A stretch of DNA of 64,000 nucleotides from Roseibium sp. Sym1 (GTDB lineage: Bacteria > Pseudomonadota > Alphaproteobacteria > Rhizobiales > Stappiaceae): the NCBI RefSeq assembly GCF_027359675.1, contig NZ_CP114786.1, positions 6,422,501 through 6,486,500 on the forward strand, in the 5' to 3' direction. Position numbers and translations under genes: made by a program. A model generated the notes under the pieces. The model was not told the origin of the DNA and did no database searches. It saw nothing but the letters and a program-made list of their open reading frames with translations. Of the stretch, positions 28,501 to 37,365 are shown in pieces; position 1 is the stretch's first letter; every line of letters starts with the position of its first letter.

Positions 28501-31500
28501 GCGGCGCCCACAACAACGACGATCTCGGCACCATCACCGTCTATGGCGACCTCGTCACACAGAACGACATCTCCACCACCTCAAGGCCCGCCTACGGCAT
28601 CGTCCGCTCTATCGCGGATCTCGAGGAGGCCCTGAAGCCTATCGAGATGGGCGAGGAACGCACCGGCACCCCGCCCCTTCCGGACCTGCCCGGCGTCGAC
28701 GATCTGCCCCTGCCCGCCGGCATGACGCCCGTCTTTGCCATTGCAGGGGACACCGAGTTCTCCGGTGAACGCGGCGATTACCTGGAGGCGGGCAATCCGG
28801 ACAGCCTGGATCTGGCCAACGGCACCATTGCCCTGACCTTCAATGCCGACAAGGTATCCGGCGGTCAGGCCCTCTTTTCCAAGGACGGCTCGGGCTATGA
28901 CAATGGCGGGCACATCACCGCGTATCTGTGTGACAACAAGATCTATATCCGTCAGCAGTCCGACAGCTCGTCCGAGTATCTGAAGGTTCAGAATGTCGAG
29001 ATTGCCGCAAACACCACCTACCATCTTGCCGTCACCTTCGGCGAAGACGGCCTGCAGGTGTTCCTGAACGGGGAACTCGTCGCGGCAGAGCCCGAGTTCA
29101 AGCAGGGCCTGGACATGAACGAGCGCTCCCTGGTGATCGGAGCTTCCGGCGCCTGGCGCAAGGATGATGCCCATACCGCCTCCCAGCAGTTCGACGGCAC
29201 CATCTCCGACGTCATGGTCTTCGACGAGCAGCTTGCCGGCGAGGACATGGCGGCCCTGGCCGGCGAGGTCGATCCGGCCTTCGAGGATGCCGCCCTGGCG
29301 GCGCTCGCCCAGGACGCCCTCATGCCCGCCTTCCAGCAGGTCGACCAGGCCTCCGCAGAGCTTAAGGCGCTTGCCACCGCCTACGGCTTCAACGAAGACG
29401 GCGAACTCACCACGGGTGCGGCCACCCAACAGGGCACCGATGCCGGCGAGACGCTGAATGGAACCGACGACGCCGATGCCATCGATGCCGGTCTCGGCAA
29501 CGACATCGTCAATGGCGGCGGCGGCAACGACGTCCTCCAGGGCGGCTACGGCAATGACGACCTCAATGGCGGCGACGGTGACGACGTCCTCGACGGCGGC
29601 CATGGCGAGGATGTCCTCAATGGCGGCGCCGGCAACGACCTCCTCATCTCCCGCTCCGACGGACGCGAGGGACCCGTCGCCTATGATCCCGACCGGGACG
29701 AAGGCGATCCCTTGAACGAGCTCACCAACGGCAAGCTCTATCCCGACCAGCCGATCCCGGCGGACGATGTCCTCACAGGCGGATCGGGTGGCGACATCTT
29801 CTACTTCCAGACCCTCATCAACGCCAAGCAGCGCTTCATCGAGGAACACACCAGGGATGACGGCACCATCCGCTGGAACGGCGTTGCCGGCGAGAACGCA
29901 AACATCCACGACCACTGGGTCGACCAGATCGGCCATGACACGATCACCGACTTCAACCGCGAAGACGGCGACAGGATCGTCATCGAGGGACACACCACCA
30001 AGATCCGCTCCATCACCTATGGCGATTCAAACGGCGACGGTGTCGTCGACCACACGGTGATCAGCCTCTATTCCGACCAGGGATCGGGCGGCGGCGCCCA
30101 CAACAACGACGATCTCGGCACCATCACCGTCTATGGCGATCTCGTCACCAAGAACGACATCTCCACCACCTCAAAGCCCGCCTACGGCATCGTCCGCTCC
30201 ATCGCGGATCTCGAGGAGGCCCTGAAGCCCATCGAGATGGGCGAGGAACGCACCGGCACCCCGCCCCTTCCGGACCTGCCCGGCGTCGACGATCTCCCGC
30301 TCCCCGCCGGCATGACGCCTGTCTTTGCCATTGCGGGAGACACCGAGTTCTCCGGTGAACGCGGCGATTATCTCGATGCCGGCAATCCGGACAGCCTCAA
30401 CCTGGCGGCAGGCACGGTTGCCCTGACCTTCAACGCCGATCATGTCTGGGGCTCCCAGGCGCTCTTTTCCAAGGACGGCTCGGGCTATGACGACGGCGGG
30501 CATCTGACCGTCTGGATCGACAACGGCCGGCTGGTCATCCGCCAGCAGGATGAAGATTCGACCGAATACCTCAAGGTTCCCGATCTCCACCTGTCCGCCA
30601 ACACCGACTACCACCTCGCCGTCACCTTTGGTGAAGACGGCCTTCAGGTCTATGTCAACGGCCAGCTGCTGGCTGCAGAGCCGGAGTTCAAGCAGGGCAT
30701 CGACATGAACGAGCGCTCCCTCCTCGTCGGTGCCTCCGGCGCCTGGCGCAAGGACGATGCCCACACTGCCCATCAGCAGTTCAAGGGATCCATCTCCGAC
30801 GTCATGGTCTTCGACGAGCAACTTGCCGGCGAGGACATGGCGGCCCTGGCCGGCGAGGTCGACCCGGCCTTCGAGGATGCCGCGCTTGCGGCGCTCGCCC
30901 AGGACGCCCTCATGCCCGCCTTCCAGCAGGTCGACCAGGCCTCCGCAGAGCTCAAGGCGCTTGCCACCGCCTACGGCTTCAACGAAGACGGCGAACTCAC
31001 CACGGGTGCGGCCACCCAACAGGGCACCGATGCCGGCGAGACGCTGAATGGAACCGACGACGCCGATGCCATCGATGCCGGTCTCGGCAACGACATCGTC
31101 AATGGCGGCGGCGGCAACGACGTCCTCCAGGGCGGTTACGGCAATGACGACCTCAATGGCGGCGACGGTGACGATGTCCTCGACGGCGGCCATGGCGAGG
31201 ATGTCCTCAATGGCGGCGCCGGCAACGACCTCCTCATCTCCCGCTCCGACGGACGCGAGGGACCCGTCGCCTATGATCCCGACCGGGACGAAGGCGATCC
31301 CTTGAACGAGCTCACCAACGGCAAGCTCTATCCCGACCAGCCGATCCCGGCGGACGATGTCCTCACAGGCGGATCGGGTGGCGACATCTTCTACTTCCAG
31401 ACCCTCATCAACGCCAAGCAGCGCTTCATCGAGGAACACACCAGGGATGACGGCACCATCCGCTGGAACGGCGTTGCCGGCGAGAACGCAAACATCCACG

Positions 31501-34043
31501 ACCACTGGGTCGACCAGATCGGCCATGACACGATCACCGACTTCAACCGCGAAGACGGCGACAGGATCGTCATCGAGGGACACACCACCAAGATCCGCTC
31601 CATCACATACGGGGATTCGAACGGCGACGGTGTCGTCGACCACACCGTCATCAGCCTCTATTCCGACCAGGGATCGGGCGGCGGAGCCCACAACAACGAC
31701 GATCTCGGCACCATCACCGTCTATGGCGATCTCGTCACCAAGAACGACATCTCCACCACCTCAAAGCCCGCCTACGGCATCGTCCGCTCCATCGCGGATC
31801 TCGAGGAGGCCCTGAAGCCCATCGAGATGGGCGAGGAACGCACCGGCACCCCGCCCCTTCCGGACCTGCCCGGCGTCGGCGACCTGCCCCTGCCCGCCGG
31901 CATGACGCCCGTCTTTGCAATTGCCGGTGACACCGAGTTCTCCGGTGAACGCGGCGATTATCTCGATGCCGGCAATCCGGACAGCCTGGATCTGGCCAAC
32001 GGCACCATTGCCCTGACCTTCAACGCCGACAAGGTATCCGGCGGTCAGGCCCTCTTCTCCAAGGACGGCTCGGGCTATGACAATGGCGGGCACATCACCG
32101 CGTATCTGTGTGACAACAAGATCTATATCCGTCAGCAGTCCGACAGCGCATCGGAGTATCTGAAGGTTCAGAATGTCGAGATTGCCGCAAACACCGCCTA
32201 CCACCTCGCCGTCACCTTCGGCGAGGACGGGCTAAAGGTGTTCCTGAACGGTGAACTCGTCGCGGCAGAGCCCGAGTTCAAGCAGGGCCTGGACATGAAC
32301 GAGCGCTCCCTGGTGATCGGAGCTTCCGGCGCCTGGCGCAAGGATGATGCCCATACCGCCTCCCAGCAGTTCGACGGCACCATCTCCGACGTCATGGTCT
32401 TCGACGAGCAGCTTGCCGGCGAGGACATGGCGGCCCTGGCCGGCGAGGTCGACCCGGCCTTCGAGGATGCCGCCCTTGCGGCGCTCGCCCAGGACGCCCT
32501 CATGCCCGCCTTCCAGCAGGTCGACCAGGCCTCCGCAGAGCTTAAGGCGCTTGCCACCGCCTACGGCTTCAACGAAGACGGCGAACTCACCACGGGTGCG
32601 GCCACCCAACAGGGCACCGATGCCGGCGAGACGCTGAATGGAACCGACGACGCCGATGCCATCGATGCCGGTCTCGGCAACGACATCGTCAATGGCGGCG
32701 GCGGCAACGACGTCCTCCAGGGCGGTTACGGCAATGACGACCTCAATGGCGGCGACGGCGACGACGTCCTCGACGGCGGCCATGGCGAGGATGTCCTCAA
32801 TGGCGGCGCCGGCAACGACCTCCTCATCTCCCGCTCCGACGGACGCGAGGGACCCGTCGCCCATGATCCCGACCGGGACGAAGGCGATCCCTTGAACGAG
32901 CTCACCAACGGCAAGCTCTATCCCGACCAGCCGATCCCGGCGGACGATGTCCTCACAGGCGGATCGGGTGGCGACATCTTCTACTTCCAGACCCTCATCA
33001 ACGCCAAGCAGCGCTTCATCGAGGAACACACCAGGGATGACGGCACCATCCGCTGGAACGGCGTTGCCGGCGAGAACGCAAACATCCACGACCACTGGGT
33101 CGACCAGATCGGCCATGACACGATCACCGACTTCAACCGCGAAGACGGCGACCGCATCGTCATCGAGGGACACACCACCAAGATCCGGTCCATCACCTAT
33201 GGCGATTCAAACGGCGACGGTGTTGTCGACCACACCGTGATCGCGCTCTATTCCGACCAGGGCCGGGGTGGCGGCGCCCACAACAACGACGATCTCGGCA
33301 CCATCACCGTCTATGGCGATCTCGTCACCAAGAACGACATCTCCACCACCTCAAAGCCCGCCTACGGCATCGTCCGCTCCATCGCGGATCTCGAGGAGGC
33401 CCTGAAGCCCATCGAGATGGGCGAGGAACGCACCGGCACCCCGCCCCTTCCGGACCTGCCCGGCGTCGACGACCTGCCCCTGCCCGCCGGCACGACGCCC
33501 GTCTTTGCCATTGCAGGCGCACTGGAACTGGACGGAACACGTGACAACCAGATGGCAATTGCCCATGACACGGCGATGGAGATTTCGGAAGGCACGATCG
33601 CCTTTTCGTTCAATGCAAACCGGATATCCGGCTACGATGCTTTGTTCTCAAAGGATGCCAGCGGCTACGGAACAGGCGGGCATCTGACGGCCTGGGTCAC
33701 GGAATGGGGCGATGTCAAGATCCGCTTCCAGACCGAAACGTCCGAAATCTGGCTGAAGGCCCATGATGTCGTGGAGGCCGGAACCGAGCATGATTTTGCC
33801 TTTACCTTCGGCGATGACGGCATCTTCCTGTTCATCGACGGCGTTGAGGTTGCCAGCGACGAGGACTTCCGGTCCGACTGGCTCGGCAACGAGGAATACC
33901 TGATGATCGGGGCCAACGGCTGGGGCAGCCCCTCCGGCGAAATCGGTTGGACCAACGACCATTTCGACGGTGATATCTTCGATTTCCGTGTTCTGGATGA
34001 GCAGCTGAGCGCGGACCAGATCGGTGACAGCCTGTTCGTCTGA
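25515..34043 (+). CDS. Giant LamG-RTX tandem-repeat surface/secreted protein
   Basis: A 2842-aa acidic protein made of five tandem 530-aa units (residues about 22-551, 552-1081, 1082-1611, 1612-2141, 2142-2671) and a final diverged LamG-like domain (2672-2842). Each unit has a LamG/concanavalin-like lectin domain (first ~170 aa, ending DVMVFDEQLAG), an alpha-helical linker (AALAALAQDALMPAFQQVDQ), six RTX calcium-binding nonapeptides (GGNDVLQGGYGNDDLNGG and similar), a serralysin-like GGSGGDIFYFQT segment, and a Pro-rich spacer. There is no signal peptide; RTX repeats suggest type I secretion. No type I secretion genes are in the window. The start is the ATG after GGGAGG; a TTG at 25497 is less likely. 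Binding to a polysaccharide or host surface is a guess from the LamG fold. Confidence 0.93.
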   Translation: MNSNAASNILAPVFSLNGSTSFSGERGDYLDAGNPDSLNLAAGTVALTFNADHVWGSQALFSKDGSGYDDGGHLTVWIDNGRLVIRQQDEDSTEYLKVPDLHLSANTDYHLAVTFGEDGLQVYVNGQLLAAEPEFKQGIDMNERSLLVGASGAWRKDDAHTAHQQFKGSISDVMVFDEQLAGEDMAALAGEVDPAFEDAALAALAQDALMPAFQQVDQASAELKALATAYGFNEDGELTTGAATQQGTDAGETLNGTDDADAIDAGLGNDIVNGGGGNDVLQGGYGNDDLNGGDGDDVLDGGHGEDVLNGGAGNDLLISRSDGREGPVAYDPDRDEGDPLNELTNGKLYPDQPIPADDVLTGGSGGDIFYFQTLINAKQRFIEEHTRDDGTIRWNGVAGENANIHDHWVDQIGHDTITDFNREDGDRIVIEGHTTKIRSITYGDSNGDGVVDHTVISLYSDQGRGGGAHNNDDLGTITVYGDLVTQNDISTTSRPAYGIVRSIADLEEALKPIEMGEERTGTPPLPDLPGVDDLPLPAGMTPVFAIAGDTEFSGERGDYLEAGNPDSLDLANGTIALTFNADKVSGGQALFSKDGSGYDNGGHITAYLCDNKIYIRQQSDSSSEYLKVQNVEIAANTTYHLAVTFGEDGLQVFLNGELVAAEPEFKQGLDMNERSLVIGASGAWRKDDAHTASQQFDGTISDVMVFDEQLAGEDMAALAGEVDPAFEDAALAALAQDALMPAFQQVDQASAELKALATAYGFNEDGELTTGAATQQGTDAGETLNGTDDADAIDAGLGNDIVNGGGGNDVLQGGYGNDDLNGGDGDDVLDGGHGEDVLNGGAGNDLLISRSDGREGPVAHDPDRDEGDPLNELTNGKLYPDQPIPADDVLTGGSGGDIFYFQTLINAKQRFIEEHTRDDGTIRWNGVAGENANIHDHWVDQIGHDTITDFNREDGDRIVIEGHTTKIRSITYGDSNGDGVVDHTVISLYSDQGRGGGAHNNDDLGTITVYGDLVTQNDISTTSRPAYGIVRSIADLEEALKPIEMGEERTGTPPLPDLPGVDDLPLPAGMTPVFAIAGDTEFSGERGDYLEAGNPDSLDLANGTIALTFNADKVSGGQALFSKDGSGYDNGGHITAYLCDNKIYIRQQSDSSSEYLKVQNVEIAANTTYHLAVTFGEDGLQVFLNGELVAAEPEFKQGLDMNERSLVIGASGAWRKDDAHTASQQFDGTISDVMVFDEQLAGEDMAALAGEVDPAFEDAALAALAQDALMPAFQQVDQASAELKALATAYGFNEDGELTTGAATQQGTDAGETLNGTDDADAIDAGLGNDIVNGGGGNDVLQGGYGNDDLNGGDGDDVLDGGHGEDVLNGGAGNDLLISRSDGREGPVAYDPDRDEGDPLNELTNGKLYPDQPIPADDVLTGGSGGDIFYFQTLINAKQRFIEEHTRDDGTIRWNGVAGENANIHDHWVDQIGHDTITDFNREDGDRIVIEGHTTKIRSITYGDSNGDGVVDHTVISLYSDQGSGGGAHNNDDLGTITVYGDLVTKNDISTTSKPAYGIVRSIADLEEALKPIEMGEERTGTPPLPDLPGVDDLPLPAGMTPVFAIAGDTEFSGERGDYLDAGNPDSLNLAAGTVALTFNADHVWGSQALFSKDGSGYDDGGHLTVWIDNGRLVIRQQDEDSTEYLKVPDLHLSANTDYHLAVTFGEDGLQVYVNGQLLAAEPEFKQGIDMNERSLLVGASGAWRKDDAHTAHQQFKGSISDVMVFDEQLAGEDMAALAGEVDPAFEDAALAALAQDALMPAFQQVDQASAELKALATAYGFNEDGELTTGAATQQGTDAGETLNGTDDADAIDAGLGNDIVNGGGGNDVLQGGYGNDDLNGGDGDDVLDGGHGEDVLNGGAGNDLLISRSDGREGPVAYDPDRDEGDPLNELTNGKLYPDQPIPADDVLTGGSGGDIFYFQTLINAKQRFIEEHTRDDGTIRWNGVAGENANIHDHWVDQIGHDTITDFNREDGDRIVIEGHTTKIRSITYGDSNGDGVVDHTVISLYSDQGSGGGAHNNDDLGTITVYGDLVTKNDISTTSKPAYGIVRSIADLEEALKPIEMGEERTGTPPLPDLPGVGDLPLPAGMTPVFAIAGDTEFSGERGDYLDAGNPDSLDLANGTIALTFNADKVSGGQALFSKDGSGYDNGGHITAYLCDNKIYIRQQSDSASEYLKVQNVEIAANTAYHLAVTFGEDGLKVFLNGELVAAEPEFKQGLDMNERSLVIGASGAWRKDDAHTASQQFDGTISDVMVFDEQLAGEDMAALAGEVDPAFEDAALAALAQDALMPAFQQVDQASAELKALATAYGFNEDGELTTGAATQQGTDAGETLNGTDDADAIDAGLGNDIVNGGGGNDVLQGGYGNDDLNGGDGDDVLDGGHGEDVLNGGAGNDLLISRSDGREGPVAHDPDRDEGDPLNELTNGKLYPDQPIPADDVLTGGSGGDIFYFQTLINAKQRFIEEHTRDDGTIRWNGVAGENANIHDHWVDQIGHDTITDFNREDGDRIVIEGHTTKIRSITYGDSNGDGVVDHTVIALYSDQGRGGGAHNNDDLGTITVYGDLVTKNDISTTSKPAYGIVRSIADLEEALKPIEMGEERTGTPPLPDLPGVDDLPLPAGTTPVFAIAGALELDGTRDNQMAIAHDTAMEISEGTIAFSFNANRISGYDALFSKDASGYGTGGHLTAWVTEWGDVKIRFQTETSEIWLKAHDVVEAGTEHDFAFTFGDDGIFLFIDGVEVASDEDFRSDWLGNEEYLMIGANGWGSPSGEIGWTNDHFDGDIFDFRVLDEQLSADQIGDSLFV
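25578..33527 (+). repeat. Five 1590-bp tandem repeats inside the giant gene
   Basis: Units at 25578-27167, 27168-28757, 28758-30347, 30348-31937 and 31938-33527 keep the 1590-bp period exactly and are nearly identical in DNA, including silent sites, over the linker-RTX-spacer part. The LamG part comes in two types: A in units 1 and 4, B in units 2, 3 and 5. Small markers (AYDP/AHDP, GRGGG/GSGGG, TQND/TKND) are shuffled between units, pointing to recombination or gene conversion. Confidence 0.95.
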
Positions 34044-34067
34044 ACCGAATACACGCAAACAGTCCTG

Positions 34068-34099
34068 ACGCCCCTTCCGGAACGGAGGGGGCGTTTCTG
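34068..34099 (+). terminator. Terminator of the giant gene
   Basis: ACGCCCCTTCCG (34068-34079) pairs with CGGAGGGGGCGT (34083-34094), allowing one G-T pair, followed by TTCTGTT. It lies 24 bp after the stop codon. Confidence 0.7.
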
Positions 34100-34200
34100 T
34101 TCCCGACAGTCCGGCTGGATCTCGAGGCACGGCAACAGGCACGAGGTCCTGCGATCAGGGCGCGGCCCTTCGTGAATAGCTGATGATTTGAGAAGAAAAG

Positions 34201-34276
34201 TGGTGCCCAGAGCCGGAATCGAACCAGCGACACGCGGATTTTCAATCCGCTGCTCTACCAACTGAGCTATCTGGGC
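34201..34276 (-). tRNA. tRNA-Phe (GAA)
   Basis: A 76-nt cloverleaf on the minus strand beginning GCCCAGATAGCTCAGTTGG, with anticodon stem GCGGA/TCCGC and loop TTGAAAA (anticodon GAA), T-loop GGTTCGATTCC and an encoded CCA end. The acceptor stem GCCCAGA/TCTGGGC pairs fully. Confidence 0.97.
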
Positions 34277-34474
34277 GTGCAACGCGAATGGATCGGGACA
34301 GAGCCCCGTTCGCCGAAAGCCCGGTCCTTATAGAGGCTCGATCTGGCCTTGTCCAGCGCCCCGGCGAAGTTTTTTGCATTTCAGCGCCAATGCAGCTGTT
34401 GAAAACCTTTCCCCTCCTCAAAGTACTGAAAAACAACACCTTTCATACACTCCAAGCTGGACGGAGGTTTGTGG

Positions 34475-37354
34475 TTATTGCTTTTCTCCCGCGACGATGC
34501 CAACCGCGGACCAAGTACCCTGAACAGCGTGAAAATCTCCGATGACCCCCTGGTTATTGGACACAGGACCGGACACGAGAGACGTGTTGATGTCTCCGTT
34601 GAGACTTCCGGGAGCGGTAAGCGGACCGGAAAACAGGTTTCCCTGGTCGACGGTCTGTTCGGTGATTATTGCGCTCATCGTCCTGTCATCGAAATTGGAG
34701 ATGGTTGCCGTTCCCGCGCGCTTGGCGAAGTCCAGCGACATGCTGAAGTCACCCGCGGCCAGATATTGTGCGGTACCATTGACCACATTGCCGACGGCGT
34801 GGCCGGCATAGGTCGCGCTTCCGGTTGTGGGCAAATCCGCCGAATTGGTCACGTCGCCGGCGACCCAGGTGCCTATATGAAACGTGTCGAACCTGTCGCC
34901 TTCCGCCAGGGCCGCGTCACTGGCCTCGACCTTCGCCCCCCAATAGCCCCATTCCAGAAAGGCACAGGTACATTGTGTCTTATCGGCCAGCAGCGCCGCG
35001 TCGGCGTCCTCCACCAGAGTGTTGGCGATCAGATAGCTCTGCGGCGTGGTGCCCGTCTTGGGAGCGATGCTGTCTTCATCATAGGTGACGAGGACGGTCC
35101 CGGCACCGTCGACCGTTTCAACGGCGGCATAGGTGTCGGCGTCAATAAAGACCGACTGGCCGGATCCGGACTGCTCTCCAAACGCGATAAGGTAGTCCTT
35201 GACTTCCTTGTTGCTGACCGTGATGTCCTCCAGTGACATGGTCGCGTAAAGCGATCCGTTCTCACCGTCGAAACTGATCTCGAAATCCCCCGGGGTGTCG
35301 CTGTTCATGACAACGGGCCCCACCGAGGGCGAGGCCAGGTTGACATTCGACTCCAGCACACCTGCGGCATAACCGGTCAGGGTTCCGCCGGTGCGCTCCA
35401 GCGAGGAGACATCGACTTCGCTCGACAGTTCCGCGACATGCATCGTGCCGCTCTGCTGATTGGTCGCGATGATCCCGGCAGGAACCTCGGCATAGCCGTC
35501 CGTAAAGGTGCTGCCGTTTTCCAGATCCCCCGGACCGAGCAGCATATAATCTGCGTTGGCGCCGAAGATCGTGCCGCCCGTGCCTCCTTCCAGGCTCTCG
35601 ACAAGGCCGCCATACAGTCCTGACGAATTGTCGGCATCGGTCCGGTGTCCTCCGCGCCGAACCCCGGAAAGGACAAGGGCATCTCCCTCCGAGCCAACGT
35701 CGCCCAGCGAAAGCGACACAAAGGACATCTGAGTGTTGCTGCCGCTTGAAACATACATCGACGCAGCCACGTAGCGGGCACCGTCCAGCGTGTCGGGAGT
35801 TGTTTCAAGAACCTTCAGACCGCTGCTCTTCACCTCTTCCAGGAAAGCCGTGCCCAGGTCTTGCGCAACGGCGGGATTCAGGAACAAGGCGGACGAAACG
35901 GCGGGCTGCAACACCTCGAAATCGTCTTGCGACGCCAGTTGGAACGCGGTCAGGATGTCGCCGTGCAGCGTGTAGGTCCGCAGTTTTTCCGTGCCGTCTC
36001 CATCGAGCGCGTCGAAATCGGTGGCTTCGCCGACAAGGCCGTAGAAAAAGTCCGTTCCGCCGTAATTGAAGGTCGGGCTGGACCCGGCTTCCGTTGCGAC
36101 AAAATTGACGAAGAATCCGAAGCCCTCGCCCGTGATCCTTTGTCCGCGCGCGTTGTGAACGATGGTCCCGCTGATGGACGGCGCATCCGGAATGTAGCTG
36201 GAGTTGTAGTTTTCGACGATGTCGCCGTCCGCGTTGACCGACTGGGTGAAATACTCGTTCACCGAACCATTCGGATCAAACACGTATATGTCGGTTCCGT
36301 CCGCCGTACCCGTCCACAGCCGGTAGGCATCGTTGTCGGTGTCCGGGTCCCTGGAAAAGACGACAACCTCGTCATAACCGAAAGAGCCGCCGACGAGGCC
36401 GAGCGAGCCCGGATCGAGGCTGGCCTGTGATACGCCGGCGAAAGACGTACCGGCACGCAGGATCCTCACCTGGTCGGTGACGACGGTGCTTGTTTCCTCC
36501 TCCAGATATTGCGTGTTCTGAAGCTGGGTCAACACCTGCGTCTGGACCAGTGTCTCCTCGGTGTCCGTGAGCTTGGTCGACTGGACGGGGCTCGGCTTGG
36601 ACGGCGGCGTCGCGAAAATGCCGCCGAGGCCGGAATTGACACGGTCGAGACCGGACTGCGCGACCCTCACATCGGTGGGCGGCAACCCGATGCCGCCATT
36701 CTGCCGGCTGTTGGTCAGGGCCGTCTGCACGGCGCCGAAATCGGCCTCGGTGCTGCGCCGTATCCTAGTGCCGCCGCCCGGACCGATTTCCATCGAATAA
36801 CCGGCCTGGTGGATACGGGATGTCCTGCCGTCCGGACCGGTGAAGATCAGGTCCTTGCCGAACAGCAGCGAGAACACCGGCGGATTGCTTTGAAGGTTGA
36901 TGTTGGCAATCCCGCCACGAATGCCGATGGTGCCGACCGGTGTCCTGACCGTGACACCTCCCCGCTTCTTGCTGAGCTTGCCGCCGACGAACCGGGCGAC
37001 GCCCTTGCCGAAGGTGCTCACGAGTTTGCCCGTTCCCGCATTCGGGTCATAGACGAACTCGTCAATCACCAGATCGGAATTGGCTCCGACCGTGAAGGTC
37101 GATCCGTCAACAAGCAGGACCTGCACCAGGCCGGAACCGCTGGTTTCGATCCGCTCGTTGTAGATGACGTTGTCGCCCAGGACCTTTGTTTCCCGGGCCC
37201 CGCCGGGCGGTGTGCCGAAGGCGTCCGAGTTGACGGCGGCGGCCACACCGACCTCGGCCGCCTGCGCGGACCACACCAGAAGGCAGCTGCCCGCGACCGC
37301 CACGGCGGCGCGATACAGGCAGGTCGGCAATTTCTGGCGAGATCCGGGTTTCAT
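34475..37354 (-). CDS. FecR-domain protein with C-terminal TbpB-like barrel
   Basis: A 959-aa exported protein. Signal peptide at about 1-33 (VWSAQA|AEV); FecR domain at about 55-175 (LVDGSTFTVGANSDLVIDEF, GGVTVRTPVGTIGIRGG); a long central part without recognised domain; then QCTCAFLEWGYWGAK and a Gly-rich beta segment (about 860-955; TGSATYAGHAVGNV, MSLDFAKRAGTATI, GDFHAVQGTWSAVG) that resembles the C-terminal barrels of TbpB-like Slam substrates. It lies 11 bp downstream of the TPR/barrel gene, in one operon. There is no clear lipobox. A role as surface-displayed substrate of its neighbour is inference; a sensor role of the FecR domain is the alternative. Confidence 0.8.
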   Translation of the reverse strand: MKPGSRQKLPTCLYRAAVAVAGSCLLVWSAQAAEVGVAAAVNSDAFGTPPGGARETKVLGDNVIYNERIETSGSGLVQVLLVDGSTFTVGANSDLVIDEFVYDPNAGTGKLVSTFGKGVARFVGGKLSKKRGGVTVRTPVGTIGIRGGIANINLQSNPPVFSLLFGKDLIFTGPDGRTSRIHQAGYSMEIGPGGGTRIRRSTEADFGAVQTALTNSRQNGGIGLPPTDVRVAQSGLDRVNSGLGGIFATPPSKPSPVQSTKLTDTEETLVQTQVLTQLQNTQYLEEETSTVVTDQVRILRAGTSFAGVSQASLDPGSLGLVGGSFGYDEVVVFSRDPDTDNDAYRLWTGTADGTDIYVFDPNGSVNEYFTQSVNADGDIVENYNSSYIPDAPSISGTIVHNARGQRITGEGFGFFVNFVATEAGSSPTFNYGGTDFFYGLVGEATDFDALDGDGTEKLRTYTLHGDILTAFQLASQDDFEVLQPAVSSALFLNPAVAQDLGTAFLEEVKSSGLKVLETTPDTLDGARYVAASMYVSSGSNTQMSFVSLSLGDVGSEGDALVLSGVRRGGHRTDADNSSGLYGGLVESLEGGTGGTIFGANADYMLLGPGDLENGSTFTDGYAEVPAGIIATNQQSGTMHVAELSSEVDVSSLERTGGTLTGYAAGVLESNVNLASPSVGPVVMNSDTPGDFEISFDGENGSLYATMSLEDITVSNKEVKDYLIAFGEQSGSGQSVFIDADTYAAVETVDGAGTVLVTYDEDSIAPKTGTTPQSYLIANTLVEDADAALLADKTQCTCAFLEWGYWGAKVEASDAALAEGDRFDTFHIGTWVAGDVTNSADLPTTGSATYAGHAVGNVVNGTAQYLAAGDFSMSLDFAKRAGTATISNFDDRTMSAIITEQTVDQGNLFSGPLTAPGSLNGDINTSLVSGPVSNNQGVIGDFHAVQGTWSAVGIVAGEKQ

Positions 37355-37365
37355 GAGCCGATATC

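Noticed and set aside
26991..29993. Long minus-strand open frames (about 470 aa each) opposite the giant gene
   Set aside because: They recur every 1590 bp with the repeats and are by-products of GC-rich, codon-biased repeat DNA on the other strand.
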